Notes: generated by a model not told the origin, from the sequence alone. Counted from the first letter of the stretch, positions 1-8,137 are shown. The stretch: 30,585 bases of DNA from Chloroflexota bacterium (GCA_024223125.1 JAAEOP010001201.1:1-30585); one strand, 5' to 3'. Program-made: numbers and translations.

Positions 1-1011
1 GTTGCCGAGACCTCCCAAACGGCCGCCGAACCCACAACCAATGATCTTGCTCAAAATAGCCACGAGGGTCAAGATGATGGCGAATATCCAGTCGGAACCA
101 GAGATAGCCCCCAGATTAACGCTCAAGCCAATGTTGACAAAGAAGATGGGCACAAAGAAGCCATAAGCCATCGCGGTAATGCCCTGTTCAATATCATTGA
201 CGAAAGGGGTTTGAGCTAACAGCAAACCGACGATAAAAGCGCCAGTGATGCCCGCCATACCGCCAATTACTTCGGCCGACCAGGCATACAAAAGCAAAAT
301 CACTAGGGCAAAAGCGACAAGTCCCTGGAAGATACGCAATTTATTTACCCATACGGCCAGCCGAGGAATGAGATAATAACCCAGCACGGCCGCTCCAATA
401 AGATAGCCTACCATACGCACAATGGTTACGATCACAGAACCGCCCTCGCCAGAACCGCCCGAGGCAAAAATCGAGGCAATGGAAAGCAGTAAAATAACCA
501 GGATGTCGTCGAATACAGCCGCGCCCAACAAAGCCAACCCGACCCGGCTGCGGAGTACATTTAGCTCCATCAACGTTTGTGCCGAAATACTGACACTGGT
601 AGCGGACAAAGCCAATCCCACAAAAATAGCTTCGTTAGATTCCAGGCCAAAGAACAAGCCTGTGCCATATCCCATCAGCACCGGCACAAACACTCCCAAC
701 GTGCCCGCAAATCCGGCCACCTTACCCGATTTTATTAATTCAGATATATGCAGTTCCAGCCCGGCCAACATCATCAACAGCAAGACGCCCAATTCCGCAA
801 ACTCAGTGACAGTTTCCTTCACATGCGTTTCTTCATGAAACAGAGGAAAATTGCCAAACATATCCAATATTGTCGGTCCTAAAATAACGCCCACCAACAG
901 CTCGCCCAACACCGAAGGCTGACCCAAACGAATGCTGATATACCCGCCCAACTTGGCGCAGGCAATAATAATTGTAAATGCTAGAATTAAATCCAGAAAA
1001 GCTTCAGACAT
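1..1011 (-). CDS. CPA2-family cation:proton antiporter, N-terminal part (runs off window)
   Basis: Membrane Na+(K+)/H+ exchanger of the Kef/NapA type. Read by eye on the minus strand from an ATG at 1009-1011, preceded by AAGGA five bases upstream; all 337 codons to the window edge are open. About ten hydrophobic segments are visible. The paired aspartates in AAVFDDI (about residues 168-169) are the DD motif of electrogenic CPA2 exchangers, and LGQPSVLGELLVG near residues 29-41 is the usual first-helix signature. The start lies 8 nt after the aconitase X stop, so the two are probably co-transcribed. The C-terminus (remaining helices and any RCK/TrkA domain) is outside the window, so Kef-like ligand gating cannot be judged. 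It is the second antiporter in the run; the other is a CPA1 type. Confidence 0.9.
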   Translation of the reverse strand, partial: MSEAFLDLILAFTIIIACAKLGGYISIRLGQPSVLGELLVGVILGPTILDMFGNFPLFHEETHVKETVTEFAELGVLLLMMLAGLELHISELIKSGKVAGFAGTLGVFVPVLMGYGTGLFFGLESNEAIFVGLALSATSVSISAQTLMELNVLRSRVGLALLGAAVFDDILVILLLSIASIFASGGSGEGGSVIVTIVRMVGYLIGAAVLGYYLIPRLAVWVNKLRIFQGLVAFALVILLLYAWSAEVIGGMAGITGAFIVGLLLAQTPFVNDIEQGITAMAYGFFVPIFFVNIGLSVNLGAISGSDWIFAIILTLVAILSKIIGCGFGGRLGGLGN

Positions 1012-1019
1012 AAAAATCC

Positions 1020-2783
1020 TTATGAGTAAACCTGGCGCTGAACAACCAGAATGTGGACTTGCTCCCCGTTTCGTGTTAGCTGCACAATGTCGCCATCATT
1101 AATTTGGCCGATGACATCGCCGTCAAAGTTGTAGGCGTAGGGGATGCTTTCCAGGGAACAGGCGGGGGCGCTTTGTTGGTCAATTTCTGTATTGACGATG
1201 GCCAGGGGGGCTTTGCCCCGATAGTACAATTCCAACAGCACATAGGGGGCTACCGTTGAGCCGCTGCCTTTGGGGAAGATAGCGATTTTGTTGGCCAGTG
1301 TACGGCCGTTTGCCGGATGACCTTCTTCTTCAATTTCCCCTGTCTCCCGGTTCACAAACCCCAACAGCGTAATGGGTGTATCTGTGACAAACGCTTCCCC
1401 CGTGACGGTGAAGTTAGTTTGGGAAGGTAGGCCACGGCCGTGGGCATTGAATGGGCCGGTGACAAGGTGAGGGGGTGAGGCGGTGAGGCGGTGAGGGAGT
1501 GAGGAGTGAGGGGACTTGCTCTGATCTCCAATCTCTAATCTCCGATCTCCAATCTCCCAATCTCCAACTGCCAGCGCAATACAATCGGCCAATTTCATAA
1601 CTGATGTGGGGATGCCATTTAAGCCGGACTTGATGTAATGCTCTGCTTTCATGGAGTTGGTGAGGATGTGTTTTACCCAGGCAGGATCATAAGGCACAAC
1701 TTCCGGGCAGGTGTTTTCCAGCAGCAGCGCCCCGGCTGCAGTGATAATCTGTGCCAGACCGGTTTTTTCGGCAATGGCTTTGTTGGCGGAGGAAGTGAAA
1801 ACCCACAACGGTGGGGCAGCGGGATGGACTTGTTTGCCGCGCAGCAGTTCAGCTACGGCCCGCATTTCTCCCACAGATGCCTGAGGGCAGCCGATCGTGA
1901 TGAGGGAAACGGCCGTCCCCGGAGCCAGATCATCATACCGTTTTTGCAGCGCTGCTTCATCAAAGATCAGGTCAGCCTGGAAGTTACCCTCTGGGGCTGG
2001 GCCTAAACCTTCAATATACACCATCGGGCTGCCATAGTTGGCCGCGGCGGCCGTTAATGCCTTTTTCTGTTCGTGGTTCAACTTGGCCGACAGCCCTTTA
2101 ATAAGTGGGATGGGGCCATATGGCGTCTGCCAATCCGGTGTGCGCTGCATCCCAATCCAGTCGCCTAAAATAGAAAAATCGGTAAAGTCTTCCAGGTCGG
2201 CCGTTACCGTCACAGCCAGATTCGGGCGGCGGGTGTCTTCATGCAGCAGGCCATATTTGGGCGTATAACCGGTCAGGGCACAGGCCAGCGCCGACAGCCC
2301 CGATTCCCGATTTGTAACCAGTTCGGTGTACGAATTGCCAAAACAAATAGCGTTAGATTCGGCCCAGGCGGCCGTGCCTTCCACCACGACCCCTTCCCAT
2401 TCATACGGAATACAAGATTGGGTGGGGCGTACTCCTAACCGAGTGTAAGCGGCCACAATTTCATGATTATGCTCGCGGAAATTGGGCGCCACAATCTTCA
2501 TGGACGCAAACTGGGCTTCATCGCAGCCGGCCGCGTTGAGCGTCGTTGACACAGCCACTTGCGCCTGCGTGTCTTTGCCCAATCGAGCCAAAAATGTACG
2601 CAAGCCCAACCCACCGGTCAAGGGTGAGACGCCGGCAAGATGAGCGCTTTGAATGGGAATCAGTTCGCTGGCCCCGGCGGCCGCCGCCATATCCAATAGT
2701 AACCGCATAGCCATTTGTTTGGCACGGCCGTGTTCCCCACTAAGCATTGCTTGTTGTTCAGAATTTAGTTGAATTGTTGACAT
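1020..2783 (-). CDS. Aconitase X, catalytic (DUF521) and swivel (DUF126) domains fused
   Basis: Predicted Fe-S dehydratase of the aconitase X family, 587 aa. The catalytic domain fills about residues 1-400 (HLAGVSPLTGGLG and STTLNAAGCD regions near the N-terminus). The swivel domain fills about 440-587 (GRGLPSQTN, LLGFVNRETGEI, HPANGRTLANKI). Known members are cis-3-hydroxyproline dehydratase in bacteria and phosphomevalonate dehydratase in archaea; the sequence alone does not decide between them. The reading frame is open further upstream to 2954, but that would overlap mscS by about 155 bp. The ATG at 2783 sits 17 nt after the mscS stop and matches where the family similarity begins, though no clear Shine-Dalgarno is seen. 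The two domains are joined by a low-complexity linker (about residues 405-440) made by an in-frame tandem repeat tract. Confidence 0.85.
   Translation of the reverse strand: MSTIQLNSEQQAMLSGEHGRAKQMAMRLLLDMAAAAGASELIPIQSAHLAGVSPLTGGLGLRTFLARLGKDTQAQVAVSTTLNAAGCDEAQFASMKIVAPNFREHNHEIVAAYTRLGVRPTQSCIPYEWEGVVVEGTAAWAESNAICFGNSYTELVTNRESGLSALACALTGYTPKYGLLHEDTRRPNLAVTVTADLEDFTDFSILGDWIGMQRTPDWQTPYGPIPLIKGLSAKLNHEQKKALTAAAANYGSPMVYIEGLGPAPEGNFQADLIFDEAALQKRYDDLAPGTAVSLITIGCPQASVGEMRAVAELLRGKQVHPAAPPLWVFTSSANKAIAEKTGLAQIITAAGALLLENTCPEVVPYDPAWVKHILTNSMKAEHYIKSGLNGIPTSVMKLADCIALAVGDWEIGDRRLEIGDQSKSPHSSLPHRLTASPPHLVTGPFNAHGRGLPSQTNFTVTGEAFVTDTPITLLGFVNRETGEIEEEGHPANGRTLANKIAIFPKGSGSTVAPYVLLELYYRGKAPLAIVNTEIDQQSAPACSLESIPYAYNFDGDVIGQINDGDIVQLTRNGEQVHILVVQRQVYS
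1466..1567. repeat. Tandem 7-8 bp repeats inside acnX linker
   Basis: Positions 1523-1567 consist of six to seven near-copies of the heptamer AATCTCC (variants GATCTCC, AATCTCT). Positions 1466-1513 consist of repeats of a GGTGAGGC-like 7-8-mer. On the coding strand the heptamer gives the periodic peptide WEIGDRRLEIGD, followed by a Ser/His/Pro-rich stretch. The same AATCTCC word forms the inverted repeat at 20398-20435 in intergenic DNA, so a normally intergenic repeat has entered a coding sequence without breaking the frame. Confidence 0.85.
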
Positions 2784-2799
2784 AATTAGTAACCAGTTT

Positions 2800-3741
2800 T
2801 CAGCGTACACTAGATGGAGGGGATTTCCCTTCTTCGTAATGGATAAATTCGCGTTGGGTGGGGTAGGCAAAATCAATATCCCAATGCTGGTCAAAGGCAC
2901 GTAATATCGCTTCCCAGATGGCGTGTTCGCTGCCCCGTATGCGGCGCGGGCCAATTAGATAACGCATTGTCAGGACGATGCCGCTGTCAGCCACATGCGT
3001 ATAAATGGTCGGTTCGATATTGCCGTAAGATATGACAAAGCGGTCGGTGCGCTTTTCATATCGGGAAATACCTTCTTTTACATCGGGGGCCTGGTCATGA
3101 ATGATTTTGGTCAGAATCGCTTTCGCTTTTTCCCAATCACTCTCAAACGTCACCATCACCGGCATCTCATTCCACACATAAGGATACCCTTGGTGGGTGT
3201 TAACCAACGGTTCCTTAAAAATGACGCCGTTGGGAATGTGGACGATACGGCCGGTACTTTGTTCGGCCTCAATACGGCCGCCCACTTCTAACAAGCTGAA
3301 GGCGAAGACACGAATATCTATGACATCCCCAATCGTATCACCCACTTGAACGCGGTCGCCGGCCACAAACGGCCGTCGCCAAACAATAAACAGCCAGCCC
3401 GCCAACGACACAATCAGGTCTTGCAAAGCAATGGCTAACCCGGCCGACACCAACCCCAAATACGTCACCAGCGTATCTACGCCAGAGAGCCAGATGCGCC
3501 CTACCATGATAATGCCAAACCCGGCGCTGATATATTCCACCACTTTGCGCCAGGAGTACAGCAGCCGTGTATCTTTGCGAAACTGCCGGTACACAATTCG
3601 CAACGCAATCCAGCGCAGCAACCACAAAACAATTAGAATCAGCAGCGATTGGATGATGCGCGTGAGCAGTTCTACGCCCACATTGACGTTGAAATAATCC
3701 TGAAGAATGTCGCGGATGAAAGTTAAGAAGTTTTGTAACAT
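2800..3741 (-). CDS. MscS-family mechanosensitive ion channel
   Basis: Small-conductance mechanosensitive channel, 313 aa, that vents solutes on hypo-osmotic shock. Three N-terminal membrane segments are visible (about residues 25-50, 65-85, 88-120). The third, with LGLVSAGLAIALQDLIVSLA, is the pore-lining helix with its Ala/Gly spacing. It runs into the beta domain entry RRPFVAGDRVQVG and IPNGVIF, then the alpha/beta C-terminal domain. The length is close to E. coli MscS plus a short C-terminal extension. The start ATG (3739-3741) has no clear Shine-Dalgarno; upstream lies a tandem-repeat hairpin. The stop is 17 nt before aconitase X, and the universal stress protein gene precedes it by 76 nt. 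Context with two antiporters supports a role in ion and turgor control. Confidence 0.92.
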   Translation of the reverse strand: MLQNFLTFIRDILQDYFNVNVGVELLTRIIQSLLILIVLWLLRWIALRIVYRQFRKDTRLLYSWRKVVEYISAGFGIIMVGRIWLSGVDTLVTYLGLVSAGLAIALQDLIVSLAGWLFIVWRRPFVAGDRVQVGDTIGDVIDIRVFAFSLLEVGGRIEAEQSTGRIVHIPNGVIFKEPLVNTHQGYPYVWNEMPVMVTFESDWEKAKAILTKIIHDQAPDVKEGISRYEKRTDRFVISYGNIEPTIYTHVADSGIVLTMRYLIGPRRIRGSEHAIWEAILRAFDQHWDIDFAYPTQREFIHYEEGKSPPSSVR

Positions 3742-3749
3742 GTGTATGG

Positions 3750-3800
3750 TTGCTGGTTGTTGGTTGTTGGTGGCTTGTACTATCCACCAGTAACCAGCAA
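3750..3800. repeat. Heptamer-built hairpin between usp and mscS
   Basis: Forward-strand GGTTGCT-GGTTGTT-GGTTGTT-GGTGG is a run with 7-bp period. Its ends TTGCTGGTT (3750-3758) and TTGGTGG (3767-3773) can pair with CCACC and AACCAGCAA (3784-3800). It fills most of the 76-nt gap between two collinear genes. It might act as an intercistronic RNA hairpin, but there is no T-tract that would make it a terminator. Confidence 0.6.
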
Positions 3801-3817
3801 CTATTTATACAACAAGG

Positions 3818-4255
3818 TCAATCAGGACGCACAATTTCGACAGTTACGGCCGTTTGCTCTTGAATAGCCTGGGCAAATTGTTCAATGGCGTCATCCCCAA
3901 ATACGTTGGCTGTAGTACCGCGAGGCGCGCCCAGCATGAGTAAAGCAGCATTGTTTTCAATCAAAAAGCGGTTGATTTCCTGGCGCACCGGGCCTTGCCG
4001 AATACGAACTTCACTGGGCAAAAAAGCGGCATCCGCCCGACGTTGGGCCATTCGTAACAGCGTTTCACCCATCCAGGTTAATTCAGCTAACACGGCCGTT
4101 TTCAACCCCCCATCCACCCCCTCATCCAAACTATTTGGGTCGGCAATGTAGAGGAAAAGTAGCGGCCGTTTCTCCACCTTCGCCCGTTCAATCGCTGCTT
4201 CCTGAACGGCTCTACTGCCTTCCCCGCCTCGTGTAGCGCATACAATACAGTTCAT
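3818..4255 (-). CDS. Universal stress protein (UspA-like)
   Basis: Cytoplasmic alpha/beta USP domain protein, 145 aa, the usual length for a single-domain Usp. The N-terminus NCIVCATRGGEGSRAVQEAAI is the first strand, loop and helix. It continues LLFLYIADPN (second strand), VRIRQGPVRQEI (third strand) and ALLMLGAPRGTTANVFG near residue 108-125, where the family has its nucleotide-binding glycine loop. The loop is not a perfect G-x2-G-x9-G(S/T), so ATP binding is uncertain. It starts 19 nt after the CPA1 antiporter stop; Usp domains next to CPA antiporters and channels are common and often modulate them. The N-terminus carries two cysteines (Cys4 in a CIVC context). Confidence 0.8.
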   Translation of the reverse strand: MNCIVCATRGGEGSRAVQEAAIERAKVEKRPLLFLYIADPNSLDEGVDGGLKTAVLAELTWMGETLLRMAQRRADAAFLPSEVRIRQGPVRQEINRFLIENNAALLMLGAPRGTTANVFGDDAIEQFAQAIQEQTAVTVEIVRPD

Positions 4256-4274
4256 ATCCCGTTATCCATCCTCA

Positions 4275-5924
4275 CTACTCCTCCAACCCACGATTCTCAT
4301 GAATAATGGCCAATGCTGCCAGGCGATTATTCAACTCTTTCATCATTTCGTCGTGTACGTCTTGGGCGATCAGGCCGCGGCGCCAGGCATCGCTAACGGC
4401 CGTGCGCTCCGCCTTCAATACATCTTCCCGCGCCTGCAAGAATAGTTCCTGCTCTAACTCTGGGTAACTGGTTAGATGGGACTGCAAAGCGGCCGTTTGA
4501 CGGTCAATTGTCTCATCGTAAACCTGGTGCATCGCTTCCCAAATGTCTTGATACAAAATGCCGTCTTGTCGCAGCCGGTCCAGTTCCAACTGTCCGGCTC
4601 GTTTGGCATACAAGCGTACCTGCCGCTTCTGTAATTCTGTGCGTTGGGCCGATTTTTCTGATAATCCCAAACGTTTAATCAAGCGCTCCATCGTCGTGCC
4701 CTGAACCAGCAGTGTAAACAAGACCACGCCAAAAGTCATAATCCGCAGTTCCAGAGCAAAGTCAGCCCCAAAGACATGGCCATCCAACGACAACGCCAAC
4801 GCCAGACTGATCGCCCCGCGCAAGCCACCCCAATACATAACATGTTGGTAGAACAGAGGAATAGTGTGTTTAGGGCGTAACCAATTGTGTACGACCGTAC
4901 TCACATACACAATAATCGCCCGGCTGGCCAACACCACCGCCACCGCTACCAAAATTGGCCCCAAAAATTGGAGCAATTGGGGTAATTCAATCTCTAGCCC
5001 AATTAGCAAAAAGACAATTGAGTTCACCATATAAGCTGAGAATTCCCAAAAACTATCTAACGTCAGCCGTGTGGAGGGGGAGGTGTTCTGCATCCCAATA
5101 TTACCGACCATCAACCCAGCGGCAACAACGGCCAAGATACCGCTAAAGTGGAGACTCGTTACCCCAATAAACTGACCAAACGATTCGGCAATAACGTAAG
5201 AGCCAAAAGCCAGGGCCACCGTCGTCGTTGTTTCAATCAGATGATCATCTACATTTTTCAGGATGAGGGCGGACACAACATAGCCCAACACCAATCCCAC
5301 TGCCAGCCCGCCGGCCGATACAATCAAAAATTCCAGTACGGCCGCGCCAGGCCCAAAAGCGCCGGCGCCGGCCACGCCCATCACCAGAGCCAGTTTAAAA
5401 AGGACAATCGCCACACCATCATTGAACAGACTTTCACCCTCGACCAATAAGCTCAACCGTTTGCTGATCCCCATCGTGCGGAAAAATGAGATGACGGACA
5501 CCGGATCTGTGGCCGAGATGAGCGCCCCAAAAGCGAGCGCGGCCGCCAGCGGAATGCCCAATGTTTGCATGACAACCCCACCTACCAAAATGGTTCCTAA
5601 CAGCGTACCGCCCACAGCCAACAACAAAATTAGGCCCAAATCTGCTTTAAGTTTTGACCAGGGGATAAGTAGCGTGGCTTCAAACAGCAGCGGCGGAACC
5701 AGGATCGCCAGAATGATATCTGAATTGACATCAAAGGCTAAGAAATTGGGGAATAAAGTCAGCCCCAACCCAACCACAACCAGAGCGGTTGTGTAAGGGA
5801 TGCGCGGAATCCGGCGCACCACAATAGCGACCAAGGCGGCAATAAACAGCAAGACGACCAAGCCTAACTCTTGCTGTAACAGCCCCCCTTCTTCCGCTAA
5901 TCGCATTAACAATAGTTCATTCAT
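4275..5924 (-). CDS. CPA1-family Na+/H+ antiporter (NhaP-type)
   Basis: 549-aa exchanger with about twelve membrane helices in the first 420 residues and a charged, helical cytoplasmic tail of about 125 residues. Key signatures are SATDPVSV (Asp140) and VEGESLFNDGVAIVLF with the Asn-Asp pair at about 168-169, typical of electroneutral CPA1 exchangers; LRGAISLALALS lies in a late helix. The start ATG overlaps the stop of the preceding C39-like gene as ATGA (5921-5924), so translation is likely coupled. Together with the CPA2 gene at the other end of this run, the cell has both ND- and DD-type exchangers in one probable transcription unit. Confidence 0.92.
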   Translation of the reverse strand: MNELLLMRLAEEGGLLQQELGLVVLLFIAALVAIVVRRIPRIPYTTALVVVGLGLTLFPNFLAFDVNSDIILAILVPPLLFEATLLIPWSKLKADLGLILLLAVGGTLLGTILVGGVVMQTLGIPLAAALAFGALISATDPVSVISFFRTMGISKRLSLLVEGESLFNDGVAIVLFKLALVMGVAGAGAFGPGAAVLEFLIVSAGGLAVGLVLGYVVSALILKNVDDHLIETTTTVALAFGSYVIAESFGQFIGVTSLHFSGILAVVAAGLMVGNIGMQNTSPSTRLTLDSFWEFSAYMVNSIVFLLIGLEIELPQLLQFLGPILVAVAVVLASRAIIVYVSTVVHNWLRPKHTIPLFYQHVMYWGGLRGAISLALALSLDGHVFGADFALELRIMTFGVVLFTLLVQGTTMERLIKRLGLSEKSAQRTELQKRQVRLYAKRAGQLELDRLRQDGILYQDIWEAMHQVYDETIDRQTAALQSHLTSYPELEQELFLQAREDVLKAERTAVSDAWRRGLIAQDVHDEMMKELNNRLAALAIIHENRGLEE

Positions 5925-6250
5925 CGGTTTGTCTTTATTGGATTGATGATAACGGCCGTTTCATCATACTCTGCCCAGGCGGCCAAAAAACCATCCCATG
6001 TTACCTTCTGCGGCGCAGATGAAAAGGCAGGATCGTTCAAATAAACAGAATCCTCATCGAAGCCAATAACAGCTACCACATGTGATGTTTCTACGTTCCA
6101 ATAATCGAGCATCACTGTCCATAAACGTACAATAACTGGCTGGTTTTTCCTGAGATTCCTTTCTAAATCAGTTCTCGATAGCTCCCCGACTTTTACTTGA
6201 TAATGCCAGGCGGGCATTTTCTTCAATTTCCTGTGTAGTCGGTTCATCAA
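5921..6250 (-). pseudogene. C39-like peptidase domain, C-terminal half only
   Basis: 109-aa reading frame whose residues from about 22 on match the second half of a C39-like (peptidase_C39_2) domain: DLERNLRKNQPVIVRL, then SHVVAVIGFDEDSVYLNDPAF with the catalytic His and Asp. The first half, which should carry the catalytic Cys (CGPA-type motif), is missing, so proteolysis by this product alone is unlikely. The first about 25 codons overlap, in another frame, what appears to be the original C-terminus of the gene upstream (open to a stop at 6168-6170 once the hairpin insertion is removed). It may be a truncated relic or a non-catalytic partner. Its stop overlaps the CPA1 start. Confidence 0.55.
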
Positions 6251-6649
6251 TCAGCAGTTCACCCGTCTGTACATCATTGTCGTTAACTTAAGACCTCGCA
6301 GGTTTCCAAAATGATCTACGCCCCTCTGAGGTTTTGCGTTAAAACCTGCGAGGTCTTCGCTTAAGTTAACACTTATGGTCTGTACATCTACGTCAATCAT
6401 ACCCACTGTGCCAATACGCCCTAATGAACGGGATGACAATATTACTGGAACTCGCCAGTAAGCTATGTTACCTCGCCATACGAGGGACAGCCGCCCGCCT
6501 GCAAGTAAGTCTGCAATATAACTGCCCGTATAAACGCTAACTTTGCGTCGGGCTTCTACGGCCGTAACCGCAATATCTGTCGCCAACTTCAGTTCCAAAT
6601 TAAAGGGGCCGCTTTCTGGCGGTGTGATCGTTTCAATAATTACAGACAT
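6251..6649 (-). pseudogene. Small conserved-looking gene interrupted by a hairpin element
   Basis: The 132-aa frame is genuine up to about residue 92 (ending DVDVQT); I do not recognise the family. From there it reads through an inserted element (6276-6377) and stops in a shifted frame. Removing the element plus one copy of its 11-bp flanking duplication (113 bp, not a multiple of 3) restores a continuation DVQTGELLIDEPTTQEIEEN and so on, to a stop at 6168-6170, which looks far more natural. The start ATG at 6647-6649 has GAGG eight bases upstream and an extended -10 promoter nearby, so the gene has its own promoter besides any read-through from ubiD. The product is now probably truncated. 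Its partner downstream is the C39-like half domain. Confidence 0.7.
6276..6377. mobile_element. 102-bp MITE-like hairpin with 11-bp target duplication
   Basis: Flanked by exact direct repeats GTCTGTACATC at 6265-6275 and 6378-6388. Inside are nested inverted repeats: an outer GTTAACTTAAG (6282-6292) against CTTAAGTTAAC (6360-6370), and an inner AGACCTCGCAGGTTT (6291-6305) against AAACCTGCGAGGTCT (6342-6356). It has no coding capacity. The direct repeats look like a target-site duplication, and the insertion shifts the host gene's frame. The inner 66 bp belong to a hairpin group also seen at 27342-27407 and 28326-28387. Confidence 0.8.
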
Positions 6650-6681
6650 GACGCTAACCTCACTAAAATTGAATAGACTTT

Positions 6682-6690
6682 ATTATAACA
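6682..6690 (-). promoter_or_regulatory. Extended -10 promoter
   Basis: The minus strand reads TGTTATAAT, an exact TGn plus TATAAT extended -10 box, 33-41 nt upstream of the start at 6649 and downstream of the ubiD stop. No good -35 is visible, as is usual for extended -10 promoters. It would start transcription near 6675 and could drive the antiporter/stress genes independently of ubiD. Confidence 0.5.
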
Positions 6691-6733
6691 TGTTCAACAG
6701 GCCATATTACGCAGTGTATATTGCCTGAGTTGC

Positions 6734-8050
6734 TCAAGAAAGGCCGTAATCGCTCAAGTTTACACGGCCGTATTCCCCCCGCAAAAACTTACTCTTATTG
6801 GCTCCCCAGGGGATGGTGCAATCAAAGCCGGCTTTTGCCGTGCGGCTTTTTTGTCCCGGCACATGCGTTCCCGATGGGTCTAGCGAACTGCCGGGCTTAT
6901 CCGCAAACAGCAGCAAATCTTTATCTGCCTGGAAGCGGGTTGCCATCGCCCATTCCATCTGCGCCGGATCATAAATGTCTACATCCGTATCCACTACCCA
7001 CACATGCTTTAAGGAACCATGCCCCTTAAAGGCAGCTTTAATGGCGCGACGGCCGTCATCCGGCCCCCCCTTCTCAATCTGCACAACCGCATGAAGCCAG
7101 GAAGCGCCACCAGGGGTAATGATCGCTCCCGTGCAGGTTGTTGCCTTGTTCACCTCATTAAAAATGGTTGGCTCTTTAGGCATTCCCATTAAAATTTTAT
7201 GTTCCAGACTGCCCGGCAGCAGCGCATGAAAAATGGGATCGCGCCGGTGGGTAATCAAATCAATCTCAATTACTGGCTGGTCGCGGGTAATATCCATCGT
7301 TTCCGTCAGGTCCATAAATGGCCCCTCACCGACAGTACGCCGCGTAATGCGCCCTTCTAGCACAATTTCCGCTGCGGCCGGCACAGCCAGATCGTTACTA
7401 ATGCATTTCACCAGTGGCGTGGGTGTCAGCGCATTGGCGACGGCCAGTTCATCTATCTCCGGCGGCGGCCCCATAGAAGCGGCCAAATGCACCGCCTGGG
7501 ACACCCCAATACAAATGGCGATGGGCAAATCTCCCGCCACCTTTTGAATGGCGTTGTACGTGCCCCGGTTCTCAATGATGCGGGCGGCAAAATGCTTGTC
7601 GTCCAATAATAAGAGGCGATGGTAGCACATATTACGGCCGAGTTCCACATCCTCCGTAATCACCACATTGCTGGCAATATAACGGCCGGCGTCCTGCGGC
7701 AAATGCAGCAAAATGGGCAAATCATGCAAATCAAACTGCTGCAAAATCACTTCCTGACACAGCGCCGTCTCTACCATTTCTGGTTCGATGGGGTTTTCTG
7801 TGGCGTTGGCTAGATGGCTCAACAAGTCGGGCATCTCTATGCCCAAATCCATACAGAAAAAACGGCGATCCGCGCATGGGCCAGAAATGACCCGCCAGCC
7901 AGGATGCGCTTTAATCTGGTTAAACAACAGCGGCCGTCCTTCCAGAGCGTGGGCTACATTAGCCAGTTCATAGGTTGTGTCTACAGGGGTATCTATTGTA
8001 ATCAGGTCGCCAGTTGCGGCCGTTTGGTCAATGAATTGTCGTAAGCTCAT
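6734..8050 (-). CDS. UbiD-family (prenylated-FMN) decarboxylase
   Basis: Reversible decarboxylase of the UbiD family, 438 aa. Visible family landmarks are SNVVITEDVELGRNMCYHR (about 127-145, metal and prFMN binding Asn and Arg), the EGPFMDLTE block (about 242-250) holding the first catalytic Glu, and the C-terminal IDPS/THVPGQKSRTAKAG region. It needs a UbiX flavin prenyltransferase, which is not in the window. Substrates in the family include aromatic and unsaturated acids and, in archaea, trans-anhydromevalonate phosphate; the last is noted because a fused aconitase X lies downstream on the same strand. It is the first gene of the minus-strand run. The start ATG at 8048-8050 gives the natural family N-terminus (MSLRQFID). 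Confidence 0.9.
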   Translation of the reverse strand: MSLRQFIDQTAATGDLITIDTPVDTTYELANVAHALEGRPLLFNQIKAHPGWRVISGPCADRRFFCMDLGIEMPDLLSHLANATENPIEPEMVETALCQEVILQQFDLHDLPILLHLPQDAGRYIASNVVITEDVELGRNMCYHRLLLLDDKHFAARIIENRGTYNAIQKVAGDLPIAICIGVSQAVHLAASMGPPPEIDELAVANALTPTPLVKCISNDLAVPAAAEIVLEGRITRRTVGEGPFMDLTETMDITRDQPVIEIDLITHRRDPIFHALLPGSLEHKILMGMPKEPTIFNEVNKATTCTGAIITPGGASWLHAVVQIEKGGPDDGRRAIKAAFKGHGSLKHVWVVDTDVDIYDPAQMEWAMATRFQADKDLLLFADKPGSSLDPSGTHVPGQKSRTAKAGFDCTIPWGANKSKFLRGEYGRVNLSDYGLS

Positions 8051-8137
8051 TTTTATCCTCTCATCGTTTGTCGGGAAACAGTTGAATGGACTGCGGATGA
8101 ACGATGATTGACAGAATTTACGCGGATTTTTTATTAG

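Noticed and set aside
422..838. Plus-strand reading frame of 138 aa
   Set aside because: It is antisense to the CPA2 antiporter, and its Pro/Asn/Ser-rich composition is the shadow of a hydrophobic gene.
1466..1567. CRISPR array
   Set aside because: Repeats are 7-8 bp, directly adjacent and translated; there are no spacers and no cas genes.
2784..2954. N-terminal extension of aconitase X
   Set aside because: It overlaps the end of mscS in another frame and has no family similarity; the ATG at 2783 fits the gene boundary.
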